NCBI GenBank assembly: GCA_002699145.1 | Contig: PABK01000035.1 | Location: 124,001-188,000 of the forward strand | DNA: 64,000 nucleotides | Reading direction: 5' to 3' | Source of the DNA: Halioglobus sp. | GTDB taxonomy: Bacteria > Pseudomonadota > Gammaproteobacteria > Pseudomonadales > Halieaceae | Position numbers and translations under genes: made by a program | The notes under the pieces: model-generated | Told to the model about the DNA's origin: nothing | Database searches by the model: none | Seen by the model: the letters and a program-made list of their open reading frames with translations, nothing else | Shown here: positions 1 to 8,147 of the stretch, piece after piece | Position numbering within the stretch: the first letter of the stretch is position 1 | Layout of the letters: every line of letters begins with the position of its first letter

Positions 1-258
1 CCGCGCATCCTGGTGGAACTGACCCCGCTGTCCCTGCGCCAGGCCGGGTCCTCCGGCCGCGCACTGGTGGAGTTGCTGGGCTCCACTGGTCAGCCACTGT
101 GGATCGTCGATCACATCGAGCACCGGCTGGTCGCCAGCGATGTCGAAGCGCTGGCCACCTGGTGCGACAATGTCGACGCCTGGGAGGGTGACCAGGGCTT
201 TATGAATATCCTCGTCGGGGCGGCGCCGCAGGCGCCGGTCGGCGGGCGAACAGCGTGA
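1..258 (+). CDS. FkbM-like methyltransferase, C-terminal fragment
   Basis: This is the 3' end of a gene that begins before the window; frame 1 is open from base 1 to the stop at 256-258. The 85 visible residues begin PRILVELTPLSLRQAG and contain a GQPLWIVDHIEHRL segment and a GFMNILVG tail. The order (ILVEL strand, helix, strand, then a [FL]xNILx ending) resembles the C-terminus of FkbM-type SAM-dependent methyltransferases. The SAM-binding part is outside the window, so the family is a moderate guess and the substrate cannot be named. The nitroreductase starts 46 bp downstream. Confidence 0.45.
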   Translation, partial: PRILVELTPLSLRQAGSSGRALVELLGSTGQPLWIVDHIEHRLVASDVEALATWCDNVDAWEGDQGFMNILVGAAPQAPVGGRTA

Positions 259-304
259 GAAAATGCTGGTATGATGGCCCTCCCGAGCTGACCTGACCGA
301 ATTC

Positions 305-862
305 ATGAGCGAGATTCTCCGCTTCCTGCAGCGGCGCAACTCCTGCGCCAAACTGACCGAACCGGCCCCCGGGCCGGGGGAACTGGACGAAATATTCGCC
401 GCGGCGCTGCGCGCCCCGGACCACGCCTGGTTGCGCCCCTCGCGCTTCATCGTCATTGCCGGCGAGCGCCGCCATGCGCTGGGCGAACTGCTGGAGCAGT
501 GCCTGCTGCAACGCAACCGGGCCGCGGACGACGCCGCGCGGGCCAAGGCGCGCAACGCCCCCCTGCGCGCGCCGCTGGTGGTCGTTACCGTGGTGAAGCT
601 CAGCGCGCACCCCAAGGTGCCGCCCCTGGAACAGCGCCTGTCCGCCGGCTGCGCCGCCCACGGCGTGCTGCTGGCGGCCGAGTCCCTGGGGTATGCCGGT
701 ATCTGGCGCACCGGCGATGCGGCCTTCGACCGCAACGTCATGGACGGCCTGGGCCTGGGGCAGGACGAGGAGATCATCGGCTTTCTCTACCTCGGCAGCC
801 GCGATGGCGCCGCCAAGTCCCTGCCCGAACTGCACAGCGCCGAATTCGTTACCACCTGGTAG
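305..862 (+). CDS. YdjA-like nitroreductase family protein
   Basis: The product is 185 residues, matching the short YdjA-type branch of the FMN-dependent nitroreductases (E. coli YdjA is about 183). The N-terminal FLQRRNSCAKLTEPAPGPGEL segment carries the family Arg-Arg-Ser FMN phosphate-binding region. APDHAWLRPSRFIVI and the late GYAGIWRTGDAAF and FLYLGS motifs are typical of the subgroup. These proteins bind FMN at a dimer interface and use NAD(P)H; the natural substrate is unknown. It ends 12 bp before the next crotonase gene, so the two are probably co-transcribed. The family call is firm, the role is not. Confidence 0.85.
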   Translation: MSEILRFLQRRNSCAKLTEPAPGPGELDEIFAAALRAPDHAWLRPSRFIVIAGERRHALGELLEQCLLQRNRAADDAARAKARNAPLRAPLVVVTVVKLSAHPKVPPLEQRLSAGCAAHGVLLAAESLGYAGIWRTGDAAFDRNVMDGLGLGQDEEIIGFLYLGSRDGAAKSLPELHSAEFVTTW

Positions 863-874
863 GAGCACACTTCC

Positions 875-1729
875 ATGCAAAACCCAAGCACGAGCCAAAC
901 AGACGCGGACAGCGCGGCACCGACCTACGACACGCTGCAGGTGAGCGTCGAGGCCAAGGTCGCCACGGTCCTGCTCAACCGTCCGGACAGGGCCAATTCC
1001 ATGAACCCGGCCATGTGGGAGGAGCTGCAGGCCTGCTTCGATTGGCTGGATGAACAGCCCGGCGTGCGCGCCGTGATCCTCGCCGGCAACGGCAAGCACT
1101 TCTGCGCCGGCCTGGACCTGGGCATGTTCAGCGACGGCTCCCTGGGTGATTCTCCCGACCCGGCGCGGCGCGCGGAACAGTTTCGGCGCAAGGTACTGCG
1201 TATGCAGGAAAACCTGACCGCCATCGAAAAATGCCGCGTGCCCGTGCTCGCGGCCATCCACTACACCTGTATCGGCGGCGGGGTGGACATGACCTGCTGC
1301 GCCGATATGCGTTACGCCACGGCGGACGCCTACTTCTCGATTCGCGAGGTCGATATCGGCATGACCGCCGACGTCGGCACCCTGCAGCGCATGCCGCGCA
1401 TCGTCCCCGACGGCGTGGTGCGCGAGCTGGCCTACACCGGCCGCAACATGGACGCGCGCGAGGCGCAGCAGGTAGGCTTCGTCAATCGCGTGTTCGAGGA
1501 TCGCGACACCATGCTGCGCGAGGTCACCGCCATCGCCCGCGAGATTGCGAGCAAGGCGCCGCTGGCGGTGCGCGGCAGCAAGGAGATGCTGCTCTACGCC
1601 CGCGACCACTCGGTGGCCGAGGGGCTCAACTACATCGCCACCTGGAACGCCGGCATGCTCAGCCAGGCCGACCTCATGGCCGGGCTGCAGGCGCAGATGG
1701 AAAAGAAACAGGCGCAGTTCGAGGACTGA
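875..1729 (+). CDS. Crotonase, delta(3,5)-delta(2,4)-dienoyl-CoA isomerase type
   Basis: The product is a 284-residue enoyl-CoA hydratase/isomerase superfamily enzyme. HFCAGLDLGMF forms the first oxyanion-hole region and CIGGGVDM the second. Three acidic residues match the catalytic set known from rat dienoyl-CoA isomerase (Asp176, Glu196, Asp204): Asp138 in GGGVD, Glu158 in REVDIG and Asp166 in ADVGTLQRMP, with the same 20- and 8-residue spacing. This supports isomerisation of 3,5-dienoyl-CoA to 2,4-dienoyl-CoA during beta-oxidation of odd-position unsaturated acids. The start follows a GGAG-containing site, and the nitroreductase lies 12 bp upstream. Confidence 0.85.
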   Translation: MQNPSTSQTDADSAAPTYDTLQVSVEAKVATVLLNRPDRANSMNPAMWEELQACFDWLDEQPGVRAVILAGNGKHFCAGLDLGMFSDGSLGDSPDPARRAEQFRRKVLRMQENLTAIEKCRVPVLAAIHYTCIGGGVDMTCCADMRYATADAYFSIREVDIGMTADVGTLQRMPRIVPDGVVRELAYTGRNMDAREAQQVGFVNRVFEDRDTMLREVTAIAREIASKAPLAVRGSKEMLLYARDHSVAEGLNYIATWNAGMLSQADLMAGLQAQMEKKQAQFED

Positions 1730-1803
1730 GCGGCAGCAGATAACAAGGCAATCCCGGCGCGCCGCAGCCGCCAGCGCGGCGCCGCCAGGCGCGGAGACCA
1801 TCC

Positions 1804-2736
1804 ATGACGTTTCTCAGCCGGCTGAACAGGCCGTGGCTTCATTTTATCCTGCTCGGCAGCCTGCTGTTTTACCTGCAGGGCGTGTTTTTCCCGGCGCCGC
1901 GGCCGGTGGTCGGCCCGCTCAACGAGGCGCGGGTGGAGGGGCTGCTGCAGCAGTGGTTCGCCACCACCGGCCGCGTGCCCACGCAGGAGCAGAGGGCGCG
2001 CATGATCGCCGCGGAACTGGACCGCGACATGCTGTTCCAGCGCGCGCTGGAACTGGACCTGCACCTCTACGACACGGTGATCTACCAGCGCCTGCTGCGC
2101 AACATGCGCTTTCTCGGCCTGGGCGAGGGCAAGAGCGATGAGGAACTCTACGAGACCGCGCTGGACATGCGCCTGCACCTGGGCGACGAGGTGGTGAAAC
2201 GGCGCATGATCCAGGTGATGGAGCAACTGCTGCTGGCCGCCAATCCGCCGGCCGTGCCCACCGAGGCGCAACTGGCGGCGGAGTTCGCGCAGCGGCGCGA
2301 GGAACTGCGCCGCCCGCCGCGCCTGTCCATCGAACATATCTACTTCAACCGCGAGCGCGAGGCCGACGTGGACAGCGTGATTGCGACGATCGACGAGCAG
2401 GGACTGGACGCCGCCGCCGCGCGCCAGCTCAGTTCGCCCTTCCTGCCGGGCTACCGCTTCCGCCAGCAGACGCCGGATCAGCTCGCGCGGCACTTCGGCG
2501 CCTCCTTCGTGCGCAACCTGCTGGCGACCAATCCACAGGCGGGCGCCTGGAGCGGTCCCGTGCGTTCGACCTACGGCGTGCACTACGTGTGGGTGGAGGC
2601 GCTGGAGCCGGAACGCGAGGCCACCCTCGAGGAAGTGCGCCCGCAGCTGCTGCGCGACCTGGAATCCCGCGCCCGCGCCGAGGCCCTGCGCGAGAGCATC
2701 GACAGGCTGCGCGAACGTTACGAGGTGAGACTATGA
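1804..2736 (+). CDS. Membrane-anchored PpiC/parvulin-like peptidyl-prolyl isomerase
   Basis: The product has 310 residues. Residues 10-30 (FILLGSLLFYLQGVFFPAP) form one N-terminal membrane anchor, followed by a long helical chaperone-like arm. A parvulin-type domain spans roughly residues 165-290, ending in the rotamase signature WSGPVRSTYGVHYVWVE. It probably acts on the periplasmic face of the inner membrane. Its stop codon overlaps the start of the HupE/UreJ-like gene (ATGA), so the two are translationally coupled and may serve the same process. Isomerase activity is inferred from family only. Confidence 0.75.
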   Translation: MTFLSRLNRPWLHFILLGSLLFYLQGVFFPAPRPVVGPLNEARVEGLLQQWFATTGRVPTQEQRARMIAAELDRDMLFQRALELDLHLYDTVIYQRLLRNMRFLGLGEGKSDEELYETALDMRLHLGDEVVKRRMIQVMEQLLLAANPPAVPTEAQLAAEFAQRREELRRPPRLSIEHIYFNREREADVDSVIATIDEQGLDAAAARQLSSPFLPGYRFRQQTPDQLARHFGASFVRNLLATNPQAGAWSGPVRSTYGVHYVWVEALEPEREATLEEVRPQLLRDLESRARAEALRESIDRLRERYEVRL

Positions 2737-3737
2737 AACGCCTGTGTCCGCTGCTGTTGCTCCTGGCGGGGCTGTGCGTCGCCGGCGGCGCCCTCGCGCA
2801 CCGCTTCGCGCCGTCCCTGCTGCAGGTCACCGAGATAGCCCAGCAACACTACAACATGGTGTGGAAGACCCCCGCCCAGGCGACCAGCAAGGTGCCCCTG
2901 CGGCCGACCTGGCCGGAGACATGCGCGGTGGAAAGCCCCACGCAGCCGCAACTGGAGGGCACCGGCATGGTCAGCACCTGGCAGCTGCGCTGCAGCGGCC
3001 TGGGCGAGGACGGCCTGGTGGGTGAAACCGTCGGCGTGTCCGGGCTGGGCGCCAACCAGGCCTCGGCCATGGTCATGATCAACCTGCTTGACGGCCGCAG
3101 CTACCAGCAGGTGCTCAACGCCGAGCAGCCCGAGTTTGTGGTGCCGGCCGAATCCAGCGCCGGGGAGGTGATGAGCGATTACACCGTGCTCGGGGTGGAG
3201 CACATCTGGGGCGGCATAGACCACCTGCTGTTCGTCTTCGGCCTGTTGTTACTGGTGGGCGGCGGGGCGCGCCTGCTGTGGACGATCACCGCCTTCACCG
3301 TGGGGCACAGCATCACCCTGTCGCTGGTGACCCTGGGCTTCTTCGACTACCCGGTGGCGCTGGTGGAATTCACCATTGCGCTGAGCATCTTCGTGCTCGC
3401 GGTGGAGCTGACCCGGCGCGAGCGCAACGACCTGCTGTGGCGCAATCCCTGGTGGCTGGCCGGCGGCTTCGGCCTGCTGCACGGCATGGGCTTCGCCGGC
3501 GCGCTGGCCGACACGGGGCTGCCCCAGGACAACGTGCCGCTGGCGCTGCTGTTTTTCAACGTCGGTATTGAACTAGGCCAGATCAGCTTTATTGTCGCGG
3601 TCCTGGCCCTGTGGTTCCTGCTGCGCAAGCCGTTGCAGCCCTGGCAGGAGCGGTTGTGGCCGGTGCCGGTGTACATCCTGGGCGCACTGTCGGCCATGTG
3701 GTGTATCGAGCGCGGCCTGGAGGCGCTGCTGGCCTGA
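2733..3737 (+). CDS. HupE/UreJ family membrane protein
   Basis: The chosen start gives a signal peptide (MKRLCPLLLLLAGLCVAGG, then ALA|H) and overlaps the upstream stop by four bases; a longer upstream extension lacks hydrophobic character. About 140 periplasmic residues follow, then five to six membrane helices beginning with EHIWGGIDHLLFVFGLLLL. Histidine-rich helices (HIWGGIDH, VGHSITL, GLLHGMGFAGAL) are the HupE/UreJ signature, proposed to move nickel or other divalent metals. The branch with a large N-terminal domain has no proven substrate, and no hydrogenase or urease gene is present here, so metal transport is only a family inference. Confidence 0.8.
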   Translation: MKRLCPLLLLLAGLCVAGGALAHRFAPSLLQVTEIAQQHYNMVWKTPAQATSKVPLRPTWPETCAVESPTQPQLEGTGMVSTWQLRCSGLGEDGLVGETVGVSGLGANQASAMVMINLLDGRSYQQVLNAEQPEFVVPAESSAGEVMSDYTVLGVEHIWGGIDHLLFVFGLLLLVGGGARLLWTITAFTVGHSITLSLVTLGFFDYPVALVEFTIALSIFVLAVELTRRERNDLLWRNPWWLAGGFGLLHGMGFAGALADTGLPQDNVPLALLFFNVGIELGQISFIVAVLALWFLLRKPLQPWQERLWPVPVYILGALSAMWCIERGLEALLA

Positions 3738-3804
3738 TGAGCGTGCTTGCCGCCCCCGGTACTACCGTGCCCGGGGGCGCACGACGCCGCGCTGCAGCCG
3801 GTGG

Positions 3805-4587
3805 CTAGTCCGGGTTCCCCGGCCAGTCCTGGTAGACGATGAACGGGTGGAAGGCGAGCTGGATGCCCTCCATCACGTAGTTGTCGTTTTCCAGGATGTT
3901 GCGGCGGCGCACATAGCGCCCGGCGGACGAGCGCGTGTCGATCGCCTCGGTAGCGTCCATGCCGCCGCGGCTGGAGAACAGCGGCTTGAGCTCCATGTCG
4001 TAGATGGTGACCTGGATGGACGCCGCCGAGACCTGCATCGCCCAGTCGAAATCCGCGCTGACCGAGTTGCCCGGCCCCTGCAGGGAGGGCTTGCGCGTCA
4101 CGCCGTCCCAGCGCGCCAGGTGTTTCAGGCCGCCGCTGAAGGAGGTCTGCACCTCGACGAGGTCGGTGAACACGAAGGCGTCCAGGCGGCTGGACTTGAC
4201 CATCTCGTCGCGCACGCTGTGCATGATCTGCGCAAAGGACTTCATGTTGACCTTGCCGGTGGTCGGGTCGACCGGGTCGCCGTAGACGCGCACCGCGGTG
4301 TTCCAGTGTTGCTGGAAAGTGCGCTGGGGCAGCACCTTGTAGCCGTTCTCCTTCAGGTAGGCCGCCACCTTCGCGTCGATGCGCGGCGCCTCCTTTTCCA
4401 GGTAATTGCGCGTTACACCGCCGAGATTGACGTGGGGGATGACCACGGTCTTGATGTTCGCCGCGTCGACGCGCTCCTGGTCGATCTGGAAGGGAAAGGT
4501 GCTGGGGTTGTAACTGGGCGTGCCGCTGCAGGCGGCCAGGACGGCGATGCCGGCGAGCAGGGACAGCAACTGGGTAATTCGACGCAT
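3805..4587 (-). CDS. Putative lipoprotein of unknown function
   Basis: The product is 260 residues with a clear type II signal peptide and lipobox: MRRITQLLSLLAGIAVLAAC, cleavage before the Cys. The mature protein begins SGTPSYNPSTFPFQID and contains alternating strands (TVVIPHVNLGG, VRVYGDPVDP, IQVTIYDMELKPLFSSRGG). No catalytic motif was recognised. It is transcribed convergently to hupE and divergently from the esterase gene, with a short shared upstream region at 4588-4652. Asp is not at +2, so outer-membrane sorting is likely. Function unknown. Confidence 0.7.
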   Translation of the reverse strand: MRRITQLLSLLAGIAVLAACSGTPSYNPSTFPFQIDQERVDAANIKTVVIPHVNLGGVTRNYLEKEAPRIDAKVAAYLKENGYKVLPQRTFQQHWNTAVRVYGDPVDPTTGKVNMKSFAQIMHSVRDEMVKSSRLDAFVFTDLVEVQTSFSGGLKHLARWDGVTRKPSLQGPGNSVSADFDWAMQVSAASIQVTIYDMELKPLFSSRGGMDATEAIDTRSSAGRYVRRRNILENDNYVMEGIQLAFHPFIVYQDWPGNPD

Positions 4588-4652
4588 GCTTCAATCCGAT
4601 GGTTTATAGTGGGGCGCATGGTAACAAAATCTGTTCGCGGGCACAGCGCAGG

Positions 4653-5432
4653 GTGGCGCTAGCACTGCACGCCAGGGAGTCCGGCACGGGCGCGGCGGTC
4701 ATCCTGTTGCACGGCCTGTACGGCGCGGGCGGCAATCTAGGCGCCCTGGCGCGCGCGTTGCGCGAGGACTTCACCGTGTGCGCGCTGGACCTGCCCGGCC
4801 ACGGCCGCTCCGGCTGGCTTGCGCGCTACGACCTGGCGGCGATGGCCGCCTGCGTGCGCGACTGGATGGACCAGCGCGCGATTGCGCGCGCGCACCTGGT
4901 CGGCCATTCCCTGGGCGGCAAGGTCGCCATGGAACTGGCCCTGGCCGCGCCGCAGCGCGTCGCGGCGCTGGTCGTGGCGGATATCGCGCCGCAGGCCTAC
5001 CCGGCGCGCCACGACGCGGTGTTCGACGCCCTGGCGGCGGTGGACACGGCGCAGTGCCGCAGCCGCGACGCCGCGGCGCAGGTATTACGCGAGGTGCTCA
5101 GCGAGGAGCAGGTGGTCCAGTTCCTGCTCACCGGCCTGTACCGCGACGAGGGCGGGGTCTACCGCTGGCGCCTGGACCGGGTCGGTCTGCAGCGCGACTA
5201 CGCCGCGCTGCAGACCGCCCCGGATGCGCATCAGCCCTGGCCCGGCCCGGCGCTGTTCATCGCCGGCGGCGCGTCGGATTACGTGGACGCGGCGGGGCGC
5301 GCCGCCATCGACGCCTGGTTTCCCGCGGCGACGCTGCAGGTGATGCCCGGTTGCGGGCACTGGCTGCACGTGCAGGATGCGCCGGCCTTCAACGCGCGCG
5401 TACGCAGGTTTCTCGCCGCGAGCGAGCGCTGA
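4653..5432 (+). CDS. Alpha/beta hydrolase, YbfF-like esterase
   Basis: The fold is read from the VILLHGLYGAGGNLGAL oxyanion region, the nucleophile elbow GHSLGG (Ser), the block DIAPQAYPARHD and the C-terminal GCGHWLHVQDAP carrying the catalytic His. Length (259 residues) and block spacing match E. coli YbfF, an acyl-CoA thioesterase/esterase. I chose the GTG at 4653 because it leaves about 14 residues before the first strand, as in YbfF. An in-frame ATG at 4599 would add 18 residues of poor character. The natural substrate is unknown. Confidence 0.8.
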   Translation: MALALHARESGTGAAVILLHGLYGAGGNLGALARALREDFTVCALDLPGHGRSGWLARYDLAAMAACVRDWMDQRAIARAHLVGHSLGGKVAMELALAAPQRVAALVVADIAPQAYPARHDAVFDALAAVDTAQCRSRDAAAQVLREVLSEEQVVQFLLTGLYRDEGGVYRWRLDRVGLQRDYAALQTAPDAHQPWPGPALFIAGGASDYVDAAGRAAIDAWFPAATLQVMPGCGHWLHVQDAPAFNARVRRFLAASER

Positions 5433-5499
5433 AATACCTGGCGGCCGCTGCCGGGGGCACGTAAGCTTGCATGTTTTTCACGGGTAGTAAGGAAGCCGG

Positions 5500-5826
5500 G
5501 TGAGCCTGAGTCTCGGAGAGCTTGTGGTGATCGCGCTGTTCGGCGGCGCCTGCGTGTACCTGTTCAGCGCCCACCGCGTGCGAGAGCTGGCCCTGCAGGC
5601 GGTGACGCGCGCCAGCCGCGCCGACGATTTCCAGTTGCTGGACCAGTCGGTGCACATCCAGCGCGTGTCGCTGAGCCGCGATGCGACGGGACGCTGGCGT
5701 ATCTGGCGCCAGTACCGCTTCGATTACAGCTACGACGGCGTGGAGCGGCGCCAGGGCTTCGTCATCATGCTCGGCCCCCGCCTGCAGTCCATGGTGGTGG
5801 CGGAACGCCAGCGCACCCTACACTAG
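5500..5826 (+). CDS. DUF3301 family protein
   Basis: This 108-residue protein starts at GTG after a TAAGGAAG ribosome site. Residues 5-25 (LGELVVIALFGGACVYLFSA) form one membrane segment. The rest is a small cytoplasmic domain with QLLDQSVHIQRVSLSRD and RWRIWRQYRFDYSYDGVERR, the hallmark of DUF3301, a family common in gammaproteobacteria. Function is unknown. Its 3' end overlaps the 3' end of the convergent exporter gene by nine bases. Confidence 0.8.
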   Translation: MSLSLGELVVIALFGGACVYLFSAHRVRELALQAVTRASRADDFQLLDQSVHIQRVSLSRDATGRWRIWRQYRFDYSYDGVERRQGFVIMLGPRLQSMVVAERQRTLH

Positions 5827-6435
5827 CACCACGCGCAACAACATGCTGGCGGCCAGCGCGAGCAGGATCAGCCCGAACACCCGGTCGATGAGTGCGGCGC
5901 TGCGGCGCAGGCGCGCGAGGAAGCGCGGCTGAGACACCAGCGCAGCGACCAGCGCGTACCACAACGCGTCGGTTACCCCCACCGTCAGCGCCATCAGGCC
6001 CTTCTCCCAGGCGCCGTAATGCGGCTGCAGGAACTGGCTGAACAGCGCCAGCATGAATACCGCCAGCTTCGGGTTGAGGAAGGCCACGGCGAAGCCGTCG
6101 CGCGCCGCGCCGCCGTGGTCGACCTGGGGCGGTGTGTCGTCCGGCGGCTGCGGTGCGCGCAGCAGGGCGCCGGCGCCCAGGTAGGCCAGGTACAGCGCGC
6201 CGCCCAGTTGCAGGCCCAGGAACAGGGCCGGCGTGCGCGCAATCAGCAGCGCGAGGCCGGCCACCGTGAGCAGGCCGTACAGGCCCACCCCGGCGCCGTG
6301 GGACAGGGCGGCGATGACCCCGGCGCGGCGTCCGCCGGCCACCGCGCAGCGCAACACCACGGCCAGGCTCGGCCCGGGCGACATGGCGCCGAGCAGGCAG
6401 ATGGACAGCAGTGAGAGCCAGTGGCTGAGTTCCAT
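5818..6435 (-). CDS. LysE/RhtB family amino-acid exporter
   Basis: The product is 205 residues with about six membrane helices. The N-terminus HWLSLLSICLLGAMSPGPSL holds the family's SPGP motif. GVIAALSHGAGVGLYGLLTV and NPKLAVFMLALFSQFL match conserved helices 2 and 4. These proteins export amino acids or homoserine lactones across the inner membrane; the substrate is not readable. It is the only gene reading out of the AT-rich spacer at 6436-6969, so its promoter must lie there. Confidence 0.87.
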   Translation of the reverse strand: MELSHWLSLLSICLLGAMSPGPSLAVVLRCAVAGGRRAGVIAALSHGAGVGLYGLLTVAGLALLIARTPALFLGLQLGGALYLAYLGAGALLRAPQPPDDTPPQVDHGGAARDGFAVAFLNPKLAVFMLALFSQFLQPHYGAWEKGLMALTVGVTDALWYALVAALVSQPRFLARLRRSAALIDRVFGLILLALAASMLLRVVLV

Positions 6436-6969
6436 GCGCTTGTTGCCGGTTCCGGGGGCGGTTACCGCCGCGTGAAGCAGTTTTTACAATTGCGCTTGCC
6501 GCCCTGGCGCTGCAAAGCACTTTGCGGACGCCAGATTGCTCGCGGCAAGCGGGCCGATAGCGGGGCCTAATGTAACAGAAGAAGTTATCCTTTTTTCCAC
6601 AGAATCTGTGGATAACGTCGTGGGTAAATTGTTCAGTGCGGCGCCAAGTGCTGTAATAACAGCGTTTGTTACAAATTGCTTAAAAAGTAGGCAATCCGTA
6701 TATTTTTAATAAAAACAATTAGATACAGGGTGTTCCTGAAGCTGTGAATGTACTTGAAAAGCTAACTACGTGAAACTCTCGTGACTACTAACATGTGTGC
6801 ATAACATCTGCAACTATGCTACCGCGGGTAACCATCGCGGGTACCACGGGAACACCCCGTGCGGCAAGTCCGGGTCGTCGCCGCCGGTCGCGTTCGCTGG
6901 GTCCTTTCTCCGTAGCATTTCCGTCATCGTCAAGAAATATTTGCAGTGTTACCGACATTGACCGCCGGG
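6436..6969. other. AT-rich intergenic spacer
   Basis: No convincing gene lies in these 534 bases. The central part, about 6570-6800, is much more AT-rich than its surroundings, with runs such as tttttaataaaaac. It separates the start of the lysE-like gene from the end of queD, both on the minus strand, so it must contain the exporter promoter. It also carries the DnaA-box palindrome described separately. A weak GC hairpin near 6832-6865 (cggg...cccg arms) might be the queD terminator, but it has no clear T tract. Confidence 0.5.
6585..6616. promoter_or_regulatory. DnaA-box palindrome
   Basis: Bases 6596-6612 form a perfect inverted repeat: tccacaga, one central a, tctgtgga. The right arm continues into TGTGGATAA (6607-6615), an exact copy of the high-affinity DnaA box in reverse orientation. 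The left arm is preceded by TTATCC and six T's, so it looks like a second box interrupted by a T run. The flanks are AT-rich. This could titrate DnaA or be an origin-like site, but dnaA, gidA and rpmH are not in the window. Confidence 0.5.
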
Positions 6970-7326
6970 TCAGTCGCCGCGGTAGATGCAACCACTGGTG
7001 CAGGTTTCGCGAATCTCCACGGCGCACAGTGCGGGCAGGGCGGGGTGCAGGCGCTGCCAGATCCAGCGCGCGATGTTCTCGCTGGTGGGGTTTTCCAGGC
7101 CCTCGATGTCGTTCAGGTAGTGGTGGTCCAGTTGCTCGAGCAGGGGCGCGAAGGCTGCCTTCAACTCGCCGAAATCCATCACCCAACCGGCCGGTTCCGG
7201 CGCCTCGCCGCGCACGCTCAGGCGCACGTGAAAGGAGTGGCCGTGCAGCCGCGCGCACTTGTGCCCCGGCGCGACGTTGGGCAGGCGGTGCGCCGCCTCG
7301 AAATGAAATTCCTTGTAGATTTCCAT
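6970..7326 (-). CDS. queD: 6-carboxy-5,6,7,8-tetrahydropterin synthase
   Basis: The 118-residue product is a standard QueD. It converts 7,8-dihydroneopterin triphosphate to 6-carboxytetrahydropterin, the second step toward preQ0 and tRNA queuosine. Visible signatures are [10 protein letters not shown] (zinc His), the catalytic Cys followed by zinc ligands in CARLHGHSF, the central LDHHYLND with catalytic His, and [13 protein letters not shown]. The C-terminal [15 protein letters not shown] holds the pterin-anchoring Glu. It is divergent from the tRNA-Val/tRNA-Asp unit. tRNA-Asp is a queuosine-modified tRNA, so the neighbourhood is apt though perhaps fortuitous. Confidence 0.93.
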   Translation of the reverse strand: MEIYKEFHFEAAHRLPNVAPGHKCARLHGHSFHVRLSVRGEAPEPAGWVMDFGELKAAFAPLLEQLDHHYLNDIEGLENPTSENIARWIWQRLHPALPALCAVEIRETCTSGCIYRGD

Positions 7327-7485
7327 AGCGTCTTACCTGTTGTGCACGCCGCCCTGCGGCCGAGCGAGTCGCGTCGCACGGGGCGCGCCGCGGTTCCCGG
7401 GGCGGTCTGTGGGGCAGGGGATTTTACTACTAAAATCAAGCGCTTTTCATGCGCCGGTTTTTTTGCGCGCAAAGCCACGGGAAGT

Positions 7486-7513
7486 TTGACAGGCAAGCCA
7501 GAATCTCTATAAT
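7486..7513 (+). promoter_or_regulatory. Consensus sigma-70 promoter of the tRNA operon
   Basis: A perfect -35 box TTGACA (7486-7491) and a perfect -10 box TATAAT (7508-7513) are separated by 16 bp. They are followed by a GC-rich discriminator (gcgcg) typical of stringently controlled stable-RNA promoters. tRNA-Val begins 18 bp after the -10 box. Confidence 0.85.
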
Positions 7514-7531
7514 GCGCGTTTCTCGGATCGG

Positions 7532-7607
7532 GGGTGGTTAGCTCAGCTGGGAGAGCATCTGCCTTACAAGCAGAGGGTCGGCGGTTCGATCCCGTCACCA
7601 CCCACCA
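7532..7607 (+). tRNA. tRNA-Val (anticodon TAC)
   Basis: The 76-nt gene folds into a full cloverleaf: acceptor GGGTGGT pairs with ACCACCC, the D arm is GCTC/GAGC, the anticodon stem is TCTGC/GCAGA with loop CTTACAA (anticodon TAC), and the T loop is TTCGATC. The discriminator A and encoded CCA end the gene. It lies 27 bp upstream of tRNA-Asp in one transcription unit. Confidence 0.97.
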
Positions 7608-7634
7608 CTTATCTGTAGAAATGTAACTACTGTT

Positions 7635-7711
7635 GGACCGGTAGTTCAGTTGGTTAGAATGCCGGCCTGTCACGCCGGAGGTCGCGGGTTCGAGTCCCGT
7701 CCGGTCCGCCA
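7635..7711 (+). tRNA. tRNA-Asp (anticodon GTC)
   Basis: The 77-nt gene has acceptor stem GGACCGG/CCGGTCC, anticodon stem GCCGG/CCGGC around loop CTGTCAC (anticodon GTC), T loop TTCGAGT and an encoded CCA. GTC-anticodon tRNA-Asp is a queuosine target. The accessory island at 7740-9240 begins right after it. I found no second copy of its 3' end that would mark an attachment-site duplication. Confidence 0.97.
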
Positions 7712-7766
7712 TCTTCTTTAGGGTGCATACTCGCCACATGGGGGTTCTTCCCCAAATGGGTGCACT

Positions 7767-8009
7767 TTATACCGGAGACACAGGTAACAGTTTCTTCGTT
7801 ACAAATGGATTAGCCGCGGGTTCCACGCGGTCCTCATCCTCATCAAAGAATCCCGGATAATAATCCATGAAGCTGACCAGCCATATCTTGTCAGCGACCT
7901 CTCGTACGCCCACACACATTCTGGCCTGCCAGGGCCCGGCAGAGGTTGATCTTGCGTCCGCCAATGCAGACCCGCCCGCAGTAGGTCACAAGATTCTGGT
8001 CTAGACTGA
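7767..8009 (-). pseudogene. Decayed transposase, 3' fragment with frameshift
   Basis: Read on the minus strand, one frame gives NLVTYCGRVCIGGRKINLC and continues to ALAGQNV. A second frame then takes over with VREVADKIWLVSFMDYYPGF and ends ANPFVTKKLLPVSPV at a stop. Joined, these match the conserved C-terminal tail of integrase-core (IS481-like) transposases. One frameshift near 7910-7925 and loss of the whole catalytic core make it inactive. It sits just after tRNA-Asp, a common integration site, and marks old mobile-element activity. Confidence 0.65.
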
Positions 8010-8112
8010 CTCCAGAGTCCGCTTTCTAGTTCCCTATTTGGTCCAGAATTTCTAACACTCCCTCTGCTTCCGACTTAAAGGACGCAAATACTCCCGGCCC
8101 CTTGCTGGCCCC

Positions 8113-8138
8113 GAATGTGAAATGTAAGACCTGACCCC
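8113..8138. other. Possible mobile-element end sequence
   Basis: The string aatgtaagacctgacccc, preceded by gaatgtga, resembles the termini often seen next to IS200/REP-associated tyrosine transposase genes in proteobacteria. No transposase gene of that type is present. It may be a scar of excision within the island. This is pattern recall only. Confidence 0.25.
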
Positions 8139-8147
8139 TAGTTGGCC

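Noticed and set aside
200-1801. Long minus-strand open frame of 533 codons
   Set aside because: It lies opposite two clear plus-strand genes. Its translation is low-complexity His/Gly/Ala/Arg text typical of GC-rich antisense frames.
6585-6616. Chromosomal origin of replication
   Set aside because: Only one perfect DnaA box is seen and none of the usual neighbours (dnaA, dnaN, gidA, rpmH) is present. I kept it only as a DnaA-box site.
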